Assembly (NCBI GenBank): GCA_965224215.1
Contig: CBDCYS010000037.1
Location: 124,001-188,000, forward strand
Direction of reading: 5' to 3'
Origin: CBDCYS01 sp965224215
GTDB taxonomy: Bacteria; Acidobacteriota; Terriglobia; Bryobacterales; UBA6623
DNA: 64,000 nucleotides
Each line of letters opens with the position of its first letter. Position 1 is the stretch's first letter. The position numbers and the translations under genes were made by a program. Under the pieces are notes generated by a model. That model was not told the origin of the DNA and ran no database searches. It worked only from the letters and a program-made list of their open reading frames with translations. Below are positions 46,844 through 56,742 of this stretch, in pieces.

Positions 46844-47048
46844 TGGCGATCTCTCTGCGGCGCTCAGTGCTCAGCGATGCGGCGCGCGCCTTGCCGCCCT
46901 TGCGCGCCCGTTCGATCTCGACTTCGCTGCTATATGATGACGGCGGCTGCTCGCTCTCTTCGATCTCCCCGGTGGCGATCCGTCCAACGTGCACAGCGCA
47001 CGCTATGTCGCCAGACGGTCTCCACTGGCCTTGCGGTCCTCTAGGCAT
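46812..47048 (-). CDS. Small protein with GGKARAxxLSxERRREIA motif
   Basis: 78 residues. The C-terminal ARKGGKARAASLSTERRREIATKAAGARW is a widespread short motif in small bacterial proteins of unknown function, usually in accessory DNA. The N-terminal half is low-complexity, and a later start is possible. Convergent with the preceding gene. Confidence 0.6.
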   Translation of the reverse strand: MPRGPQGQWRPSGDIACAVHVGRIATGEIEESEQPPSSYSSEVEIERARKGGKARAASLSTERRREIATKAAGARWKP

Positions 47049-47069
47049 GCCTGGAGTTTAGCAAACACA

Positions 47070-47330
47070 TCAAAAACGGCGCAACAAGCGCTCGAAATCA
47101 AACTGAGACACTACCCGGATGTCTACCGTCTTGCGCTTCGGGTAGACGTAGTGTGCCAACTCCAGGAACATCCGGGCTCGCAGCTCGACCGGGTGGCTCT
47201 CGCTCATGGCAATCTCTGCCATGCCACGGATCGGGTTGCAGCCAAGCTCGTCTAGGATCTGAGCCGCTTCCCGGGTTCGCCTGTTCGGTGCCCCTCGGGT
47301 GCGACCGCCTGTTTTGTGTCCGAACGCCAT
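47070..47330 (-). CDS. Phage-like small protein (terminase-small-subunit-like)
   Basis: 86 residues. The N-terminus KTGGRTRGAPNRRTREAAQILDELGCNPIRGMAEIA and the VELRARMFLELAHYVYPKRKTVDI segment match small phage-island proteins that often stand where a terminase small subunit would. No other phage structural genes are near. DNA-binding is plausible from the basic N-terminus. Confidence 0.6.
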   Translation of the reverse strand: MAFGHKTGGRTRGAPNRRTREAAQILDELGCNPIRGMAEIAMSESHPVELRARMFLELAHYVYPKRKTVDIRVVSQFDFERLLRRF

Positions 47331-47821
47331 CTACTTTTATCTACTTTAGACAATCCACCAGCGCAGCCACAGAGGATCAACAACGCCGCCCAATCTGCGT
47401 TAAGACTGGCTGGCTTTTGCTCGTGTCGCTTCGCGATAAGATGTCTGTGACCCGTGTTTGGCATCGACATCTGGGACTGGACTAGGAATCTTGCTGCGTT
47501 GGCCGTTGGGATTTGGGCGTTGGTGCAGTTTTGGCACCGAGTTGCGCCGGACCTTCTGGCGTGGTGGGACCGGCAGGAGTTGCTGCAGCGGATGGGGGCG
47601 CGGCGGTATGCGCCTGAGGAGATTTCTGCGGCAACTCGCTACTACGTGAAGCCCGACTGCCAAAACAATGATCCGGCGGGCGCGGAAGACTTTCGACACC
47701 AGGTGACAGCGCGAGAGCCGCTGTTCGGGGCGATCGACCGAATTGCTACCAATCCCGGTAAGTACAAGTTCGTCATCTTTTTGGCTGACTCGGGTATGGG
47801 GAAAACTTCCTTTTTTCTCAA

Positions 47822-48852
47822 GATGGGTATCCGGTTGACTCAGGTAACCCCAAGATGTAGTATGCCTGCAGATGGAAGATTACCCTCAGAACCTGACAGA
47901 GTTCGAGGCCCGTTTTAGCAGTGAGGAGGCCTGCCGGGAGTATCTGTTCCGGCTGCGCTGGCCGGACGGTTTCCGCTGTCCGGGTTGCGGTTGTGGAAAG
48001 TCGTGGCCTTTGCGAAAAGTGCTGCTGCAGTGCGCTGCGTGTGGGCGCCAAACCTCGGTGACCGCCGGGACCATCTTTCAGGACACGCGCAGCCCTTTGC
48101 CGTTGTGGTTTCGTGCGATGTGGTGGGTCACCACCCAAAAGACCGGAGCCAGCGCTTTGGGACTGCAAAGAGTGTTGGGGCTCAACAGGTACGAAACGGC
48201 TTGGACCTGGCTGCACAAAATGCGGCGCGCGATGGTGCGGCCGGGACGGGATTTGCTGGCCGGGACGGTGGAAGTCGATGAAAGCTACTGGGGCGGGCTC
48301 GAAGAGGGCCTGCGGGGCCGAAACCTGAAAAACAAAGCATTGATCGCAGTAGCCGCTCAAGAGGATGGGCGGGGTATCGGCCGGATTCGCATGAAGAGAA
48401 TCGAGGATGCCTCGGGCGAGAGCCTGTTGCCTTTCGTGGAGGAGTGCATCGAGCCGGGCAGCGTGGTGCATACCGACGGCTGGCCCGGTTACTCCGGGTT
48501 GAAAAAGGAAGGCTACGTCCATCAGGTCACAGTTGTCAGCAGGCAGGAGCAGTCCGCGTCGGAATTGATGCCCCGCGTCCACCGCGTGATGTCACTGCTC
48601 AAGCGCTGGCTGCTGGGCACCCATCAGGGCGCCGTGAGCCACAAACATCTGGACTACTACCTGGACGAGTTCACCTTCCGTTTCAACCGCCGCAAATCCA
48701 AAAGCCGAGGCAAACTCTTCTATCGGCTCGTCCAGCAGGCGGTAGCCGTGGATCCGGCGACTTACAAGATGATTGTTCACCCGGTTACAGAACCCAAGAA
48801 AATCCCCAAACCACAAGATATTGGGGCTACCTGAGTCAACCGGATACCCATC
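47822..48852 (+). mobile_element. IS1595-family insertion sequence (in NACHT gene)
   Basis: 1,031 bp, inverted ends starting GATGGGTATCCGGTTGACTC, and a perfect 8-bp target duplication TTTCTCAA at 47814-47821 and 48853-48860. Inserted 4 codons after the Walker A Lys-Thr of the NACHT gene, on the same strand. Confidence 0.95.
47872..48834 (+). CDS. IS1595-family transposase
   Basis: 320 residues, intact. Zinc ribbon CPGCGCGKSW...CAAC, QTSVTAGTIFQDTRSPLPLWF, then EVDESYWGG, VVHTDGWPGYSGL and LLKRWLLGTHQGAVSHKHLDYYLDEFTFRFNRRKS. Related to the broken copy in the tadE-like gene (same length, shared LKRWL-THQG and YLDEFTFRFNRRKS segments) but not identical. Probably active. Confidence 0.95.
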   Translation: MEDYPQNLTEFEARFSSEEACREYLFRLRWPDGFRCPGCGCGKSWPLRKVLLQCAACGRQTSVTAGTIFQDTRSPLPLWFRAMWWVTTQKTGASALGLQRVLGLNRYETAWTWLHKMRRAMVRPGRDLLAGTVEVDESYWGGLEEGLRGRNLKNKALIAVAAQEDGRGIGRIRMKRIEDASGESLLPFVEECIEPGSVVHTDGWPGYSGLKKEGYVHQVTVVSRQEQSASELMPRVHRVMSLLKRWLLGTHQGAVSHKHLDYYLDEFTFRFNRRKSKSRGKLFYRLVQQAVAVDPATYKMIVHPVTEPKKIPKPQDIGAT

Positions 48853-50394
48853 TTTCTCAATTACTATGCCGAGCATCAACGGCGGTGGTGGAAGCCTCGA
48901 AGGTACGACGTGGCGCTGGTCCCGTTGAATCGTCCGGGGCGACCAATGGATTGGCGAGATCGAGAAGCCAGAGAACACGGTGCTCTGTCTGGACGCCTTG
49001 GACGAGGATCGTAAAGCGATCGAAGACCACCGGGGCCGCATCCTTGAGTTGGTGAAACTGACGAAAGGGTTCCGGGCGGTGGTCATTACCTGTCGCTCGC
49101 AGTTCTTTCCCACCGATGAGGAGATTCCAGTCGAAACCGGCTTGCTCAAGATTGCAGTACGCGCGGCAGGTGAAGAGGCCGAGTATCTCTTCCGCAAGTT
49201 TTACCTTTCGCCCTTCACAGATGATCAGGTCGAAAGCTATCTCCGTCGGCGGTTCTCTTGGTACCAACATCGCGAGCGTCGGAGGGCTCGCGAGATCGCG
49301 GCAAAGATCGGCGATCTGGTGGCACGGCCCATGCTGCTTGCACACATCGAGGACCTTGTCGGCAGTGATCTGGATTATGAGTACGCCTTTCAGATCTACG
49401 AGGAAATGGTGAACTCGTGGCTCCAGCGCGAGAAGGGGTACGTGAAAGACACGGAGGCGTTGCGGGAGTTCTCGGAGCTAGTAGCCGTGAATCTCCTCCT
49501 CAATCAGAAGCAACGAGGGTGGGAACGCATCCCTGGGAGCGAGCTACAGCCACTGGCGGAGGCGCACCAGATTCCGCTCCAGGGTTGGCAGCTTCGTGGT
49601 CGGTCTTTGCTGAATAAAGATGCGGACGGTAATTACAAGTTTGCGCATCGGTCGGTAATGGAGTATCTGTTTGCGAAGCGCTTTGCGCTGGGGAAAGTAG
49701 CGTTTCATCCGGGGCTCTGGACCGATCAGATTCAGTCCTTCTTTTTTGAGATGGTGCGCCACGGAAGGGTTGGCAACAGCAAGATAGACTTCCAGAAATT
49801 GAGCGAACTAATCCCTTCCCCAGAACAGAAAGACGGGTTGGACTACGTCTTAATCCCCCCCGGGACTTTCCAGATGGGATCTGTAAAGGGAGATAACGCG
49901 GCCCAACGCTACGAGAAGCCGCAACACCAGGTTGACATTACGCGAGCCGTTTTCATGGGCCGGACAGCGGTAACAGTTGCCGCCTATAGGCGCTTCGCCC
50001 AGGCAACGGAGCGAGTCATGCCGACGGCTCCTGAGTTTAACCGTGGCCGGGAGAAAGAAGACCACCCGATCGTCAATGTTTCATGGGAAGACGCGAAAGC
50101 ATATTGCGAGTGGGCCGGTGGGCGACTGCCCACGGAAGCGGAATGGGAATACGCGGCACGGGGCGAGAAAGAAGGATTGAAATATCCCTGGGGTGACGAG
50201 ATTAGCGAAGAGCACGCGAATTATGGAAGAAACGTGGGTGGAACGTCCGTGGTGGGCAGCTACCCTGCCAATGACTTCGGGCTATACGACATGGCCGGGA
50301 ACGTATGGGAATGGGTGGCGGACGGTTATGACCAGAATTACTACTCGAAGTCTCCAAAGAAAAACCCGCGAGGACCTTCGAGTGGCGACATGCG

Positions 50395-50545
50395 GGTTTT
50401 GCGCGGCGGGTCGTGGGTCTACGATCCGGAGGGCCTGCGTGCGTCGTTCCGCTACAGGAGCCAACCTGACCTCAGGTACCTCGACGTCGGGTTCCGTTGT
50501 GCCCGGGAAGTTCTTTCCCCTTAACCCTTTTTTACTTTTCCCTTT
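50395..50545 (+). other. Candidate DGR variable region (VR)
   Basis: Starts near RVLRGGSW and runs past GFRC to the stop at 50522-50524 and a pyrimidine-rich tail. The codons at 50417, 50420, 50432, 50447, 50453, 50459, 50471, 50477, 50480 and 50483 are GTC, TAC, GGC, TTC, TAC, AGC, CTC, TAC, CTC and GAC, all NNC. They sit at the places that are AAC (Asn) in FGE-type DGR templates (pattern GGSW-NNN-P...N...N-R-N-R-N-QPD-N-R-NNN-GFR). Fixed codons between them use varied third bases. Adenine mutagenesis of AAC gives exactly this pattern. Confidence 0.65.
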
Positions 50546-50546
50546 A

Positions 50547-50564
50547 CTGGGGCGAAAGTCCCAG
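50547..50564. other. GAAA-tetraloop hairpin downstream of VR
   Basis: CTGGGGC-GAAA-GTCCCAG, a 7-bp stem (one G-T pair), 22 bp after the stop. Hairpins or cruciforms with 7-10 bp stems and GRNA loops just past the VR are needed for DGR target recognition in the Bordetella phage system. Confidence 0.6.
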
Positions 50565-50623
50565 CGGACTTTTTTGGGGCAGCGGCAGCGCGTCCCTGCG
50601 GCTTGTGGGGCACCGGACGACCC

Positions 50624-50639
50624 GCTAGCGAAAGCTAGC
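50624..50639. other. Second GAAA-tetraloop hairpin
   Basis: GCTAGC-GAAA-GCTAGC, a perfect 6-bp stem, 60 bp past the first hairpin and 35 bp before the end of the convergent small gene. Confidence 0.5.
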
Positions 50640-50674
50640 TTGGGGGGCATTTCATCCAGCCTCCCGGCTTACTT

Positions 50675-50863
50675 TTAAGTTTTTCGTTCGCCGGCTCGCT
50701 CGGCAGACAGCAGCAAGTAGTATGCGATTTCCCGAGCCTCCCGGGGACTCAGATAAGCGATGCGCGACTTGCCCTGCTCGGGTGGTCCGATCCGCAACCT
50801 AACGGACCCTCTGAGCGCCGTCACGTACACAGGGTCTGAATCGTGTTTCCTAATCTTTGCCAT
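50675..50863 (-). CDS. Small soluble protein, function unknown
   Basis: 62 residues from ATG 50863 (MAKIRKHDSDPVYVTALRGSVRLRI); an earlier start at 50893 adds ten hydrophobic residues. Beta-rich first half and a helical end (SPREAREIAYYLLLSAERA). Convergent with the NACHT-FGE gene. It does not look like the DGR accessory protein Avd, a four-helix bundle of about 125 residues. Confidence 0.6.
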   Translation of the reverse strand: MAKIRKHDSDPVYVTALRGSVRLRIGPPEQGKSRIAYLSPREAREIAYYLLLSAERAGERKT

Positions 50864-51099
50864 TGCAACAATCTCCACGAGCCAGCCTATCACGTTACGG
50901 CCCGCAGCCTGGGGGTGACTGGGGGCGTGGGGACGCCGGTGAAAGAGCCGCTATTGCTTGACAGCCTGGAGTGGGGCGTGGGACGCTTTAGGCGGCTTGA
51001 GTGCGGCGGGGATGGGTAAGGACGAGCGGAGGCGGTGAGTGCATTGCACAAACCGGGAAGGCTGCGATCATTGCACACCTTGTGAGGGGGGGGGAACCT

Positions 51100-51570
51100 A
51101 TGAAAAAATGCCCGTTCTGCGCGGAAGAGATCCAGAGCGAAGCAAAGCTATGTCGATTCTGTAATCGGGATCTGGTTACAAAATCTGACTTCGCCACCAA
51201 ACCGAAAACACGACCCGCGTTTGTGCTCGGGGGGCTAGTCATCATTGCCGTGTTGATGATTTCCTGATGCGGCGGGGTGCGTAGGACCGACTCCACTGGT
51301 CGGTTTGTTGTGCCGCAATTAACCCTCGCGCCCACGCCTGTCGTCACGATGGCGGAATACAACCAGATCCAGGTCGGGCAATCTTGGGCTCAGGTCAGAA
51401 TGATTATCGGTGTGCCGGGGTCCGAAATGAGCCGATCGGAGATGGCTGGTTACACGACGGTCATGTACTCTTGGACGAATTCAAACGGGTCTAATATGAA
51501 CGCGATGTTCCAGGGCAAGGCAGGCACCGTCCCGAAACTCGTTACCAAGGCGCAGTTCGGACTGCCATAA
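51100..51570 (+). pseudogene. Zinc-ribbon membrane protein with BamE/DUF3862-like domain, in-frame stop
   Basis: ATG 51100: KKCPFCAEEIQSEAKLCRFCNRDL, a two-CxxC zinc ribbon, then one membrane helix (AFVLGGLVIIAVLMIS), then TGA at 51265-51267. The same frame continues to 51570 with EYNQIQVGQSWAQVRMIIGVPGSEMSRSE...TVMYSWTNSNGSNMNAMFQ, a SmpA/BamE-fold domain as in DUF3862. Zinc ribbon, helix and this domain occur together in single proteins, so the TGA probably broke one gene of 156 codons. Confidence 0.7.
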
Positions 51571-51965
51571 AACGGTTGCTCAAGGGCAGATCTGAGCATC
51601 GCTGATGCTGCTTTGTTGGCACCAACTGAGGCGCAAAGTTCAGATTCGCGCAATTCCTTTTGGATCTCCGCAGGGACTCCGGTAGGAATGTCTGCCTGAT
51701 TGACAACTTGAGGGTAAAAGGCCTCGATTGACGACGGAGGCGGATCTGATCCGTCACCGAACCGAATCTTCGCTAGGGCACCGCTGCCGCAGATTACACA
51801 TCGGCACAGTCGGTAGTGCACCTTTGTGTAGGCTCTCCCCAAATTAAGTTGGATTCTTTCCTGCTTTTCTACAGGTCCCTGGTTCTGGCGCGTGAAGGCA
51901 CTCTGCGCACCATCGCAATCAGGACACCTCGCAAGTATTTCTCCAACATCACTGAACGTTGCCAT
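51571..51965 (-). pseudogene. DUF4145 domain protein, C-terminally truncated
   Basis: From ATG 51965: MATFSDVGEILARCPDCDG with a CxxC pair, RLCRCVICGSGALAKI with a second, and then EIQKELRESELCASVGANKAASAMLRSALEQ, the start of the DUF4145 helical domain found in some restriction-type and defence genes. The homology ends at the 3' end of the convergent zinc-ribbon gene near 51571, so about half the domain is missing. Confidence 0.6.
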
Positions 51966-52191
51966 CACGAACCTCCACCCATGATTGTGCCACTCTCGCA
52001 GTTTCGGGCGGCATCCCTCGTCAGGTGAATAAACCCGTTGAAGCGGTGCGTCTGCGCGCGCGCCGTCACGTCGAGCAGCAGATCCGTGTGGGCGTGGTTG
52101 GTGTCTTTGACGGTTGTCAGCGTCGATGAGAGCCCTGCCCACAGCCAAGCCAGACTGATCCCCATGGAAGTCAGGGGAGTAGGGGAGTTAG

Positions 52192-52824
52192 GCCGGAAAG
52201 CTGTTTTGGTATGGACGCGCAGGCCAGCATCAGGGACGCATCGGCGTTTGCGAGTCAGCCGATGACGGGCAATCCTGGCGCTGGCTCTCCGAAATCCCTG
52301 CCCGCCCCGGAGACGACTTCAACGAGTACCACGAGCTGCACGCGGTCGAAGCCGCCGACGGTCGCATCGTCGCGCATATCCGCAATCACAATAAGACGAA
52401 CGAAAAGGAAACTCTGCAAAGCGAGTCCTCCGACGGCGGAAAGACCTGGTCGATGCCGCATCCGATCGGCGTTTGGGGGTACCCGTCTCACCTGCTGCGT
52501 CTTCGAGACGATCGCCTGTTGATGAGCTACGGACATCGGCGCGACCCGCTAGGCAACCAAGCCCGCGTCAGCGAAGACCACGGCCGCAGTTGGTCGGCGG
52601 CTATGAGCATCTCGAGCGACGGAACGTCCACCGACTTTGGATACCCCTCGACGGTCGAGCTGGGCGACGGATCACTCCTAACGGTCTGGTATGAGCTGAT
52701 GGGAAGCTCCGCCGCCGACCTGCCGCACTACAACACGCGTGGCCGCGACGAGAAATGGTTCAAGATGACGAGCATGCTGGCGGGCTCGGTCCTGCGGCAG
52801 GCGCGCTGGCGAATCGCGGGTTAG
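52192..52824 (+). pseudogene. Sialidase/BNR-repeat protein fragment
   Basis: One open frame from about 52192 to the stop at 52824 with no good start: GKLFWYGRAGQHQGRIGVCESADDGQSWRWLSEIP, SSDGGKTWSMP and SEDHGRSWSAA are Asp-box (S-x-D-x-G-x-x-W) repeats of a six-bladed sialidase-like propeller. The first blades are missing, so it is 5'-truncated. It is convergent with the complete GH33 gene but not a copy of it. Confidence 0.7.
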
Positions 52825-52859
52825 CGAACTACCCAGGCTTTTTCTGAGCCAGCCACCCC

Positions 52860-54092
52860 CTACAGCCGGTCCGCCCCATCGGTCAGCCAAGCCAAATCAA
52901 ACCGTGCCACCGTCACGTATTTCACATGTGTACCCCGATCCGTCGGCGTACCCCGCTCGTAGATGCAATAAATCGTCCCATCCGGCCCCGTAGCGAGATC
53001 CGAATAGCCACCGACCCCGGGGTCGAGCGACTTCTTGACCGGCCAGGTCTGACCCTCGTCATAACTGAGCTTCACGGTCACGTTTTGTCTTTTATAGCTA
53101 CCTTCCGGGTGTTCCGGATCCCGAGGTTCAGTGCTGTCTGGATTGGCGAATAGAATGCGGCTCTTCGTGTCCCCCGGTTGCCCCGAAAGCCGAGTCAGGC
53201 TGGCCATGCAAACCGGCTCCACGAGCTCATCATGAAATACCGGTGTGCTCCATCCCGTCGCGCCGTCGTCGCTGTAGGAGATCGCCCGGCGGTGCTCGGG
53301 CGACTCGTTCCGGATGTTTAGCACAACGCGCCCGTCAGTCAATTGCAAGGCCAATGTCTCGCTGGGGTTCTTTAAGTCGGGATGACGCACGGCCACGTCC
53401 CCGCGCTCCCAGCTCGCCCCATGGTCGTCGCTGTAAATGACGGAAACGATCGACGGCCGATGCGCGTGACCACCCGTTCCATCGGAGAGCCAAACCGGTA
53501 CAACCAGGCGGCCGTTTTCAAGCTGGATTCCGTGGCCGGGTCCGGTAGCCAGCACCTTCCAGTCGTACTCGGAACTGAACTTTTCGAAAGTACTCGTAAT
53601 GTCGACGGGCTCGCTGAAGGTCATCGCGTCATCATCGCTGCGCATGTAATACGCCCGAGCGTATTCGACGCAAAAGAGAAAATGGAGGACTCCGTTTTTG
53701 CTATCAACGACCGGAACGATATTGTTGTAGGTCACCTCGCCCGGCTTGGCAAGGTCTTGCGCGAATGCCACGGCGTTCTGCTGGATCTCTCCCTGCACGC
53801 TCGCGATAATGCGCGGATCTTCCCAGTTTTGGCCGCCGTCGGTGCTTCGCCGCATCATGATGTTCTGCGTGCCCCAATCGCCGGAGGAGCTCTTGCGCGC
53901 TTCGACGAAGGCGAGGACCGTTCCTTTCGGGGAAACAGCGATCGCCGGTACGCGGTAGTGAGCGTAGCCGCCGGTTTCGGCTTCGAAGATGTTGACTTGC
54001 TCAAACAGCGGTTGGGCGGCCGGTGCCTCAATATTTTCTCCGCGACCGGCCGATATCACCAGCGCAAGAAGCCAGACAAGCTTGGGTTTCAT
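52860..54092 (-). CDS. Exo-alpha-sialidase (GH33-like), exported
   Basis: 410 residues. Signal peptide (KLVWLLALVISAGRG). YRVPA is the RIP/RVP motif whose Arg belongs to the catalytic Arg triad, followed by Asp boxes RSTDGGQNWEDP, YSDDHGASWERG and SYDEGQTWPVK, and Glu/Asp/Tyr candidates later (IYCIYERGTPTD). Family knowledge: releases terminal sialic acids from glycans in the periplasm or outside. No nan catabolic genes are near. Sialidases in non-pathogenic soil bacteria may use related nonulosonic acids. Confidence 0.88.
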   Translation of the reverse strand: MKPKLVWLLALVISAGRGENIEAPAAQPLFEQVNIFEAETGGYAHYRVPAIAVSPKGTVLAFVEARKSSSGDWGTQNIMMRRSTDGGQNWEDPRIIASVQGEIQQNAVAFAQDLAKPGEVTYNNIVPVVDSKNGVLHFLFCVEYARAYYMRSDDDAMTFSEPVDITSTFEKFSSEYDWKVLATGPGHGIQLENGRLVVPVWLSDGTGGHAHRPSIVSVIYSDDHGASWERGDVAVRHPDLKNPSETLALQLTDGRVVLNIRNESPEHRRAISYSDDGATGWSTPVFHDELVEPVCMASLTRLSGQPGDTKSRILFANPDSTEPRDPEHPEGSYKRQNVTVKLSYDEGQTWPVKKSLDPGVGGYSDLATGPDGTIYCIYERGTPTDRGTHVKYVTVARFDLAWLTDGADRL

Positions 54093-54347
54093 GATAAAAG
54101 TTCCTCTACAAACCTTCTCTAACCAGGATTCCCATTTTGGATCTTGGCCTCCCCGATTCTACGTTCATTCTCTCTTGAACGCAAGCCTTTCTTGACCGCA
54201 GGCACGCACCGGGCCGGACCGAAGTGCTTCCACTGGACCCTTTCGTTCTCCGAAGGGGACAATTCGTCGGTCGGAAAGCAGTTTTTCAGACACTCCTCCG
54301 AGCTTCAACTCCGCAGCATCCAGATTTCGCACTCGCGAGCGACCGTT

Positions 54348-55608
54348 CTACCCGCTCGGCAGTGGCAGCGCCCAGATCCTGTGCAGCATGTCGCCGAACA
54401 GCTTGCGGTTCAGATGTCCCTCGGCCAACAGCAGCCAGTAATAGCGCGCATGCTTCACTAGCCGCCCGCCCGTCTTCATCAGCCGCTGCTGCAGGCTCGT
54501 CAGCGACCAGCTCTTGATGCGCCGCGGCAGTCCCAGTCGCCGCCAAAGATTGCCCAGGTTGTAGGCCAGAACGGCGAGTTGCAGCCGCACTTGGTTGGCT
54601 CGGAAGCGATGGCACGACAGCCGCGTCCAGTGAGTCGCCTGCTTGCCTTCCTTGATCCATTGCTCGGCCGTGCCGCGCTTGTTGTAGAAGCGCACCAGCG
54701 ACCGGCTGGGCAAGCGCATGTTCGTGACGATGAACCCGACGCGAGGAAACAACTCGCCTTGGTGGTGCTCCACCTTGGCCACAACTCGCCGGGGCTTCGA
54801 CCAACTCGCGGCCTGATAGCGGAAGCTCTTGTAGCGCACCAGTGGCTTCAGGCTCGGCCTGCCCGGCGGACGGAATAGAATGTCTTCGATTTCCAACTCC
54901 AAGTTCTTGTTCGCCGGGATGCGAATGACGTAGTCCACTCCGCGATCCTCCAATGCCTCGTAGATCGCCGGCTTGGCGAAGGCGGCGTCGGCGCGGAACG
55001 TCACTCGCTTGCCTTCTCCCTGTTGGCGCTCGATCTCGGGCAGCAGCAGTTCGTCCCAGTCCTCGGCGCTGGACACGTTACCCGGTCGCAGCTTTGCCGC
55101 CAGACAGTCGCCGTGCTGGTTGAACAGCAACAGCGGGTGATAGCAGGTGGACTCGAAATGGCCGTTGTAAGCGCTGCCTTCCTGTTGGCCGTGAACGGGG
55201 CTTTCTGTCGAGTCCATATCGAGCACGACACGCTCGGACTCGTCCTGCGCTTGCGCTTGAGCGAGCAACTCGCGGTTGACCGCCATCAGCCCAAGCAGGT
55301 TCTCTTCACTGGCCAGCAGCTCTGCCTCGAAGCTTTGCAGACGCGACGTAAGCGCCCCGCCGCGTTCCCAGTTCTTTTTCGAGCCGAGCAAGCGAAAGGT
55401 CGGATCGGCGGAGACTCGCACGGCATCGTTAAGATCCTGGTAGCCTGCGAGGCGGCTGTAGACCGATTGCCGCACCAGATCGACGAACGGAAACTTCTTG
55501 TTTGTGCCTTGTCGCGAATCCGTCAGATGCTCGTCGATCAGCTTGCCCAGTCCGAGCCGCTCGTCCAGTTCCCGAAGGAGAATCAGGCCACCATCCGAGG
55601 TGACGCGA
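54348..55608 (-). pseudogene. Second IS1380-type transposase, 5'-truncated
   Basis: Different from the elements at 9.4 and 21.1 kb. The frame is open up to 55608 (LRVTSDGGLILLRELDERLGLGKLIDEHL...) and lacks a start; the sequence then switches to the IS4 element. DDE motifs: LDMDSTESPVHGQQEG, RADAAFAKPAIYEAL and NKRGTAEQWIKEGKQA. About 40 N-terminal codons are missing. The outer end of the element near 54.3 kb was not resolved. Confidence 0.85.
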
Positions 55609-56742
55609 AGCTTCCTTCCGGATCGCGAATTCCGCCGCTGCGTAAGCCGCTACGACGGGGATCGCAGATGGCGCGGCTTTTCCTGCTGGGATCAGTTCCT
55701 CTGCATGGCGTTCGCCCAGCTGACCTACCGCGAAAGCCTGCGCGACATCGAAGCGTGCCTGCGTTCGCTCGGCGCCAAGCTCTACCACAGGGGATTCCGC
55801 TCCCAGGTGGCGCGCTCCACACTGGCCGACGCCAACGAGTCGCGCGACTGGCGGATCTATGCCGATTTCGCCCAGGTCTTGATTCGCATCGCGCGGCCTT
55901 TGTACGCCCGCGATCCGATCGGCGTGGATCTCGATCAAAGTCTCTACGCTCTGGACTCGACCACCATCGATCTGTGCCTCTCGCTGTTCCCCTGGGCCAA
56001 GTTCCGCCGGCACAAGGCCGCCCTGAAGATGCACACGCTGTTGGACCTGCGGGGTAACATCCCCACGTTTATCCGCATTACCGCTGGCAAAACGCACGAC
56101 GTCAACATCCTCGACGAGTTCCTCCCCGAGCCCGGCGCCTTCTACGTCATGGATCGGGCCTACGTCGATTTCGAACGTCTCTTCGTGTTCACCCTCTGCT
56201 CGTCGTTCTTCGTCGTGCGAACCAAGAAGAACATCTTGCGCCAACGGCGCTACTCGCATCCCGTCGACAAGTCCACGGGGGTGCGCTCGGATCAGATCGT
56301 CCTACTGACTGCCATCGAGTCGGCCCTGGCGTATCCGGACCCGTTGCGGCGGATCAGCTACTTTGACGCCGCGACGAACAAGCGGCTGAAGTTCCTGACC
56401 AACAACTTCGCGCTCCCGGCGCTGACCATCGCCCGCATCTACAAGTCGCGTTGGCAGATCGAGTTGTTCTTCAAGTGGATCAAGCAGCTCCTGCGGATCA
56501 AGCAGTTTTACGGTACCAGCGAGAACGCCGTGAAGACGCAAATCTGGATCGCGGTCTCGGTTTACGTACTGGTCGCGATCGCGCGCAAGAGGTTGGGCCT
56601 GGAGGCGAGTCTCTACCAAATTCTACAGATTCTCAGCGTTACCCTTTTCGAGAAAACGCCCATTTTACAGGCCTTGCAGCCGTCCGACTCCCACGAAAAC
56701 TTACTCGATGACCCTAACCAGCTGATTCTATTCGACTTTTAA
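55609..56742 (+). pseudogene. IS4-family transposase lacking its N-terminus
   Basis: Reads LPDREFRRCVSRYDGD to NQLILFDF-stop, with the complete catalytic region and the CAG codon that is a stop in copy 1, so its C-terminus shows the original end of the protein. An apparent start at 55498 lies in antisense sequence of the neighbouring transposase and is spurious. Confidence 0.88.

Larger units (their letters stand above)
47454..50524 (+). pseudogene. NACHT-type ATPase fused to FGE-sulfatase domain; DGR-target-like, IS-interrupted
   Basis: Part 1 (47454-47821): N-terminal hydrophobic helix (LAALAVGIWALVQFW) and Walker A at residues 114-118 (GMGKT). IS1595 follows. Part 2 resumes in frame (TSFFL-NYYAEHQRRWW) after removing one TTTCTCAA, then a G-run at 48936-48939 shifts the frame; dropping one G gives RPGDQWIGEIEKPENTVLCLDALDED (Walker B). 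The NACHT helical part runs to about 49810, then an FGE-sulfatase/C-lectin-fold domain (DYVLIPPGTFQMGSV; VSWEDAKAYCEWAGGRLPTEAEWEYAARG; MAGNVWEWVADGY; VLRGGSW; GFRC). NACHT-FGE proteins are known DGR targets and STAND-type sensors. Here it is broken twice. Confidence 0.85.

Noticed and set aside
50675..50893. Small convergent gene as the DGR accessory protein Avd
   Set aside because: Too short and beta-rich at the start, unlike the helical barrel subunit of Avd.
55023..56057. 344-codon ORF spanning the two ISs
   Set aside because: Both halves are antisense or off-frame readings of transposases; created by the junction at 55608.
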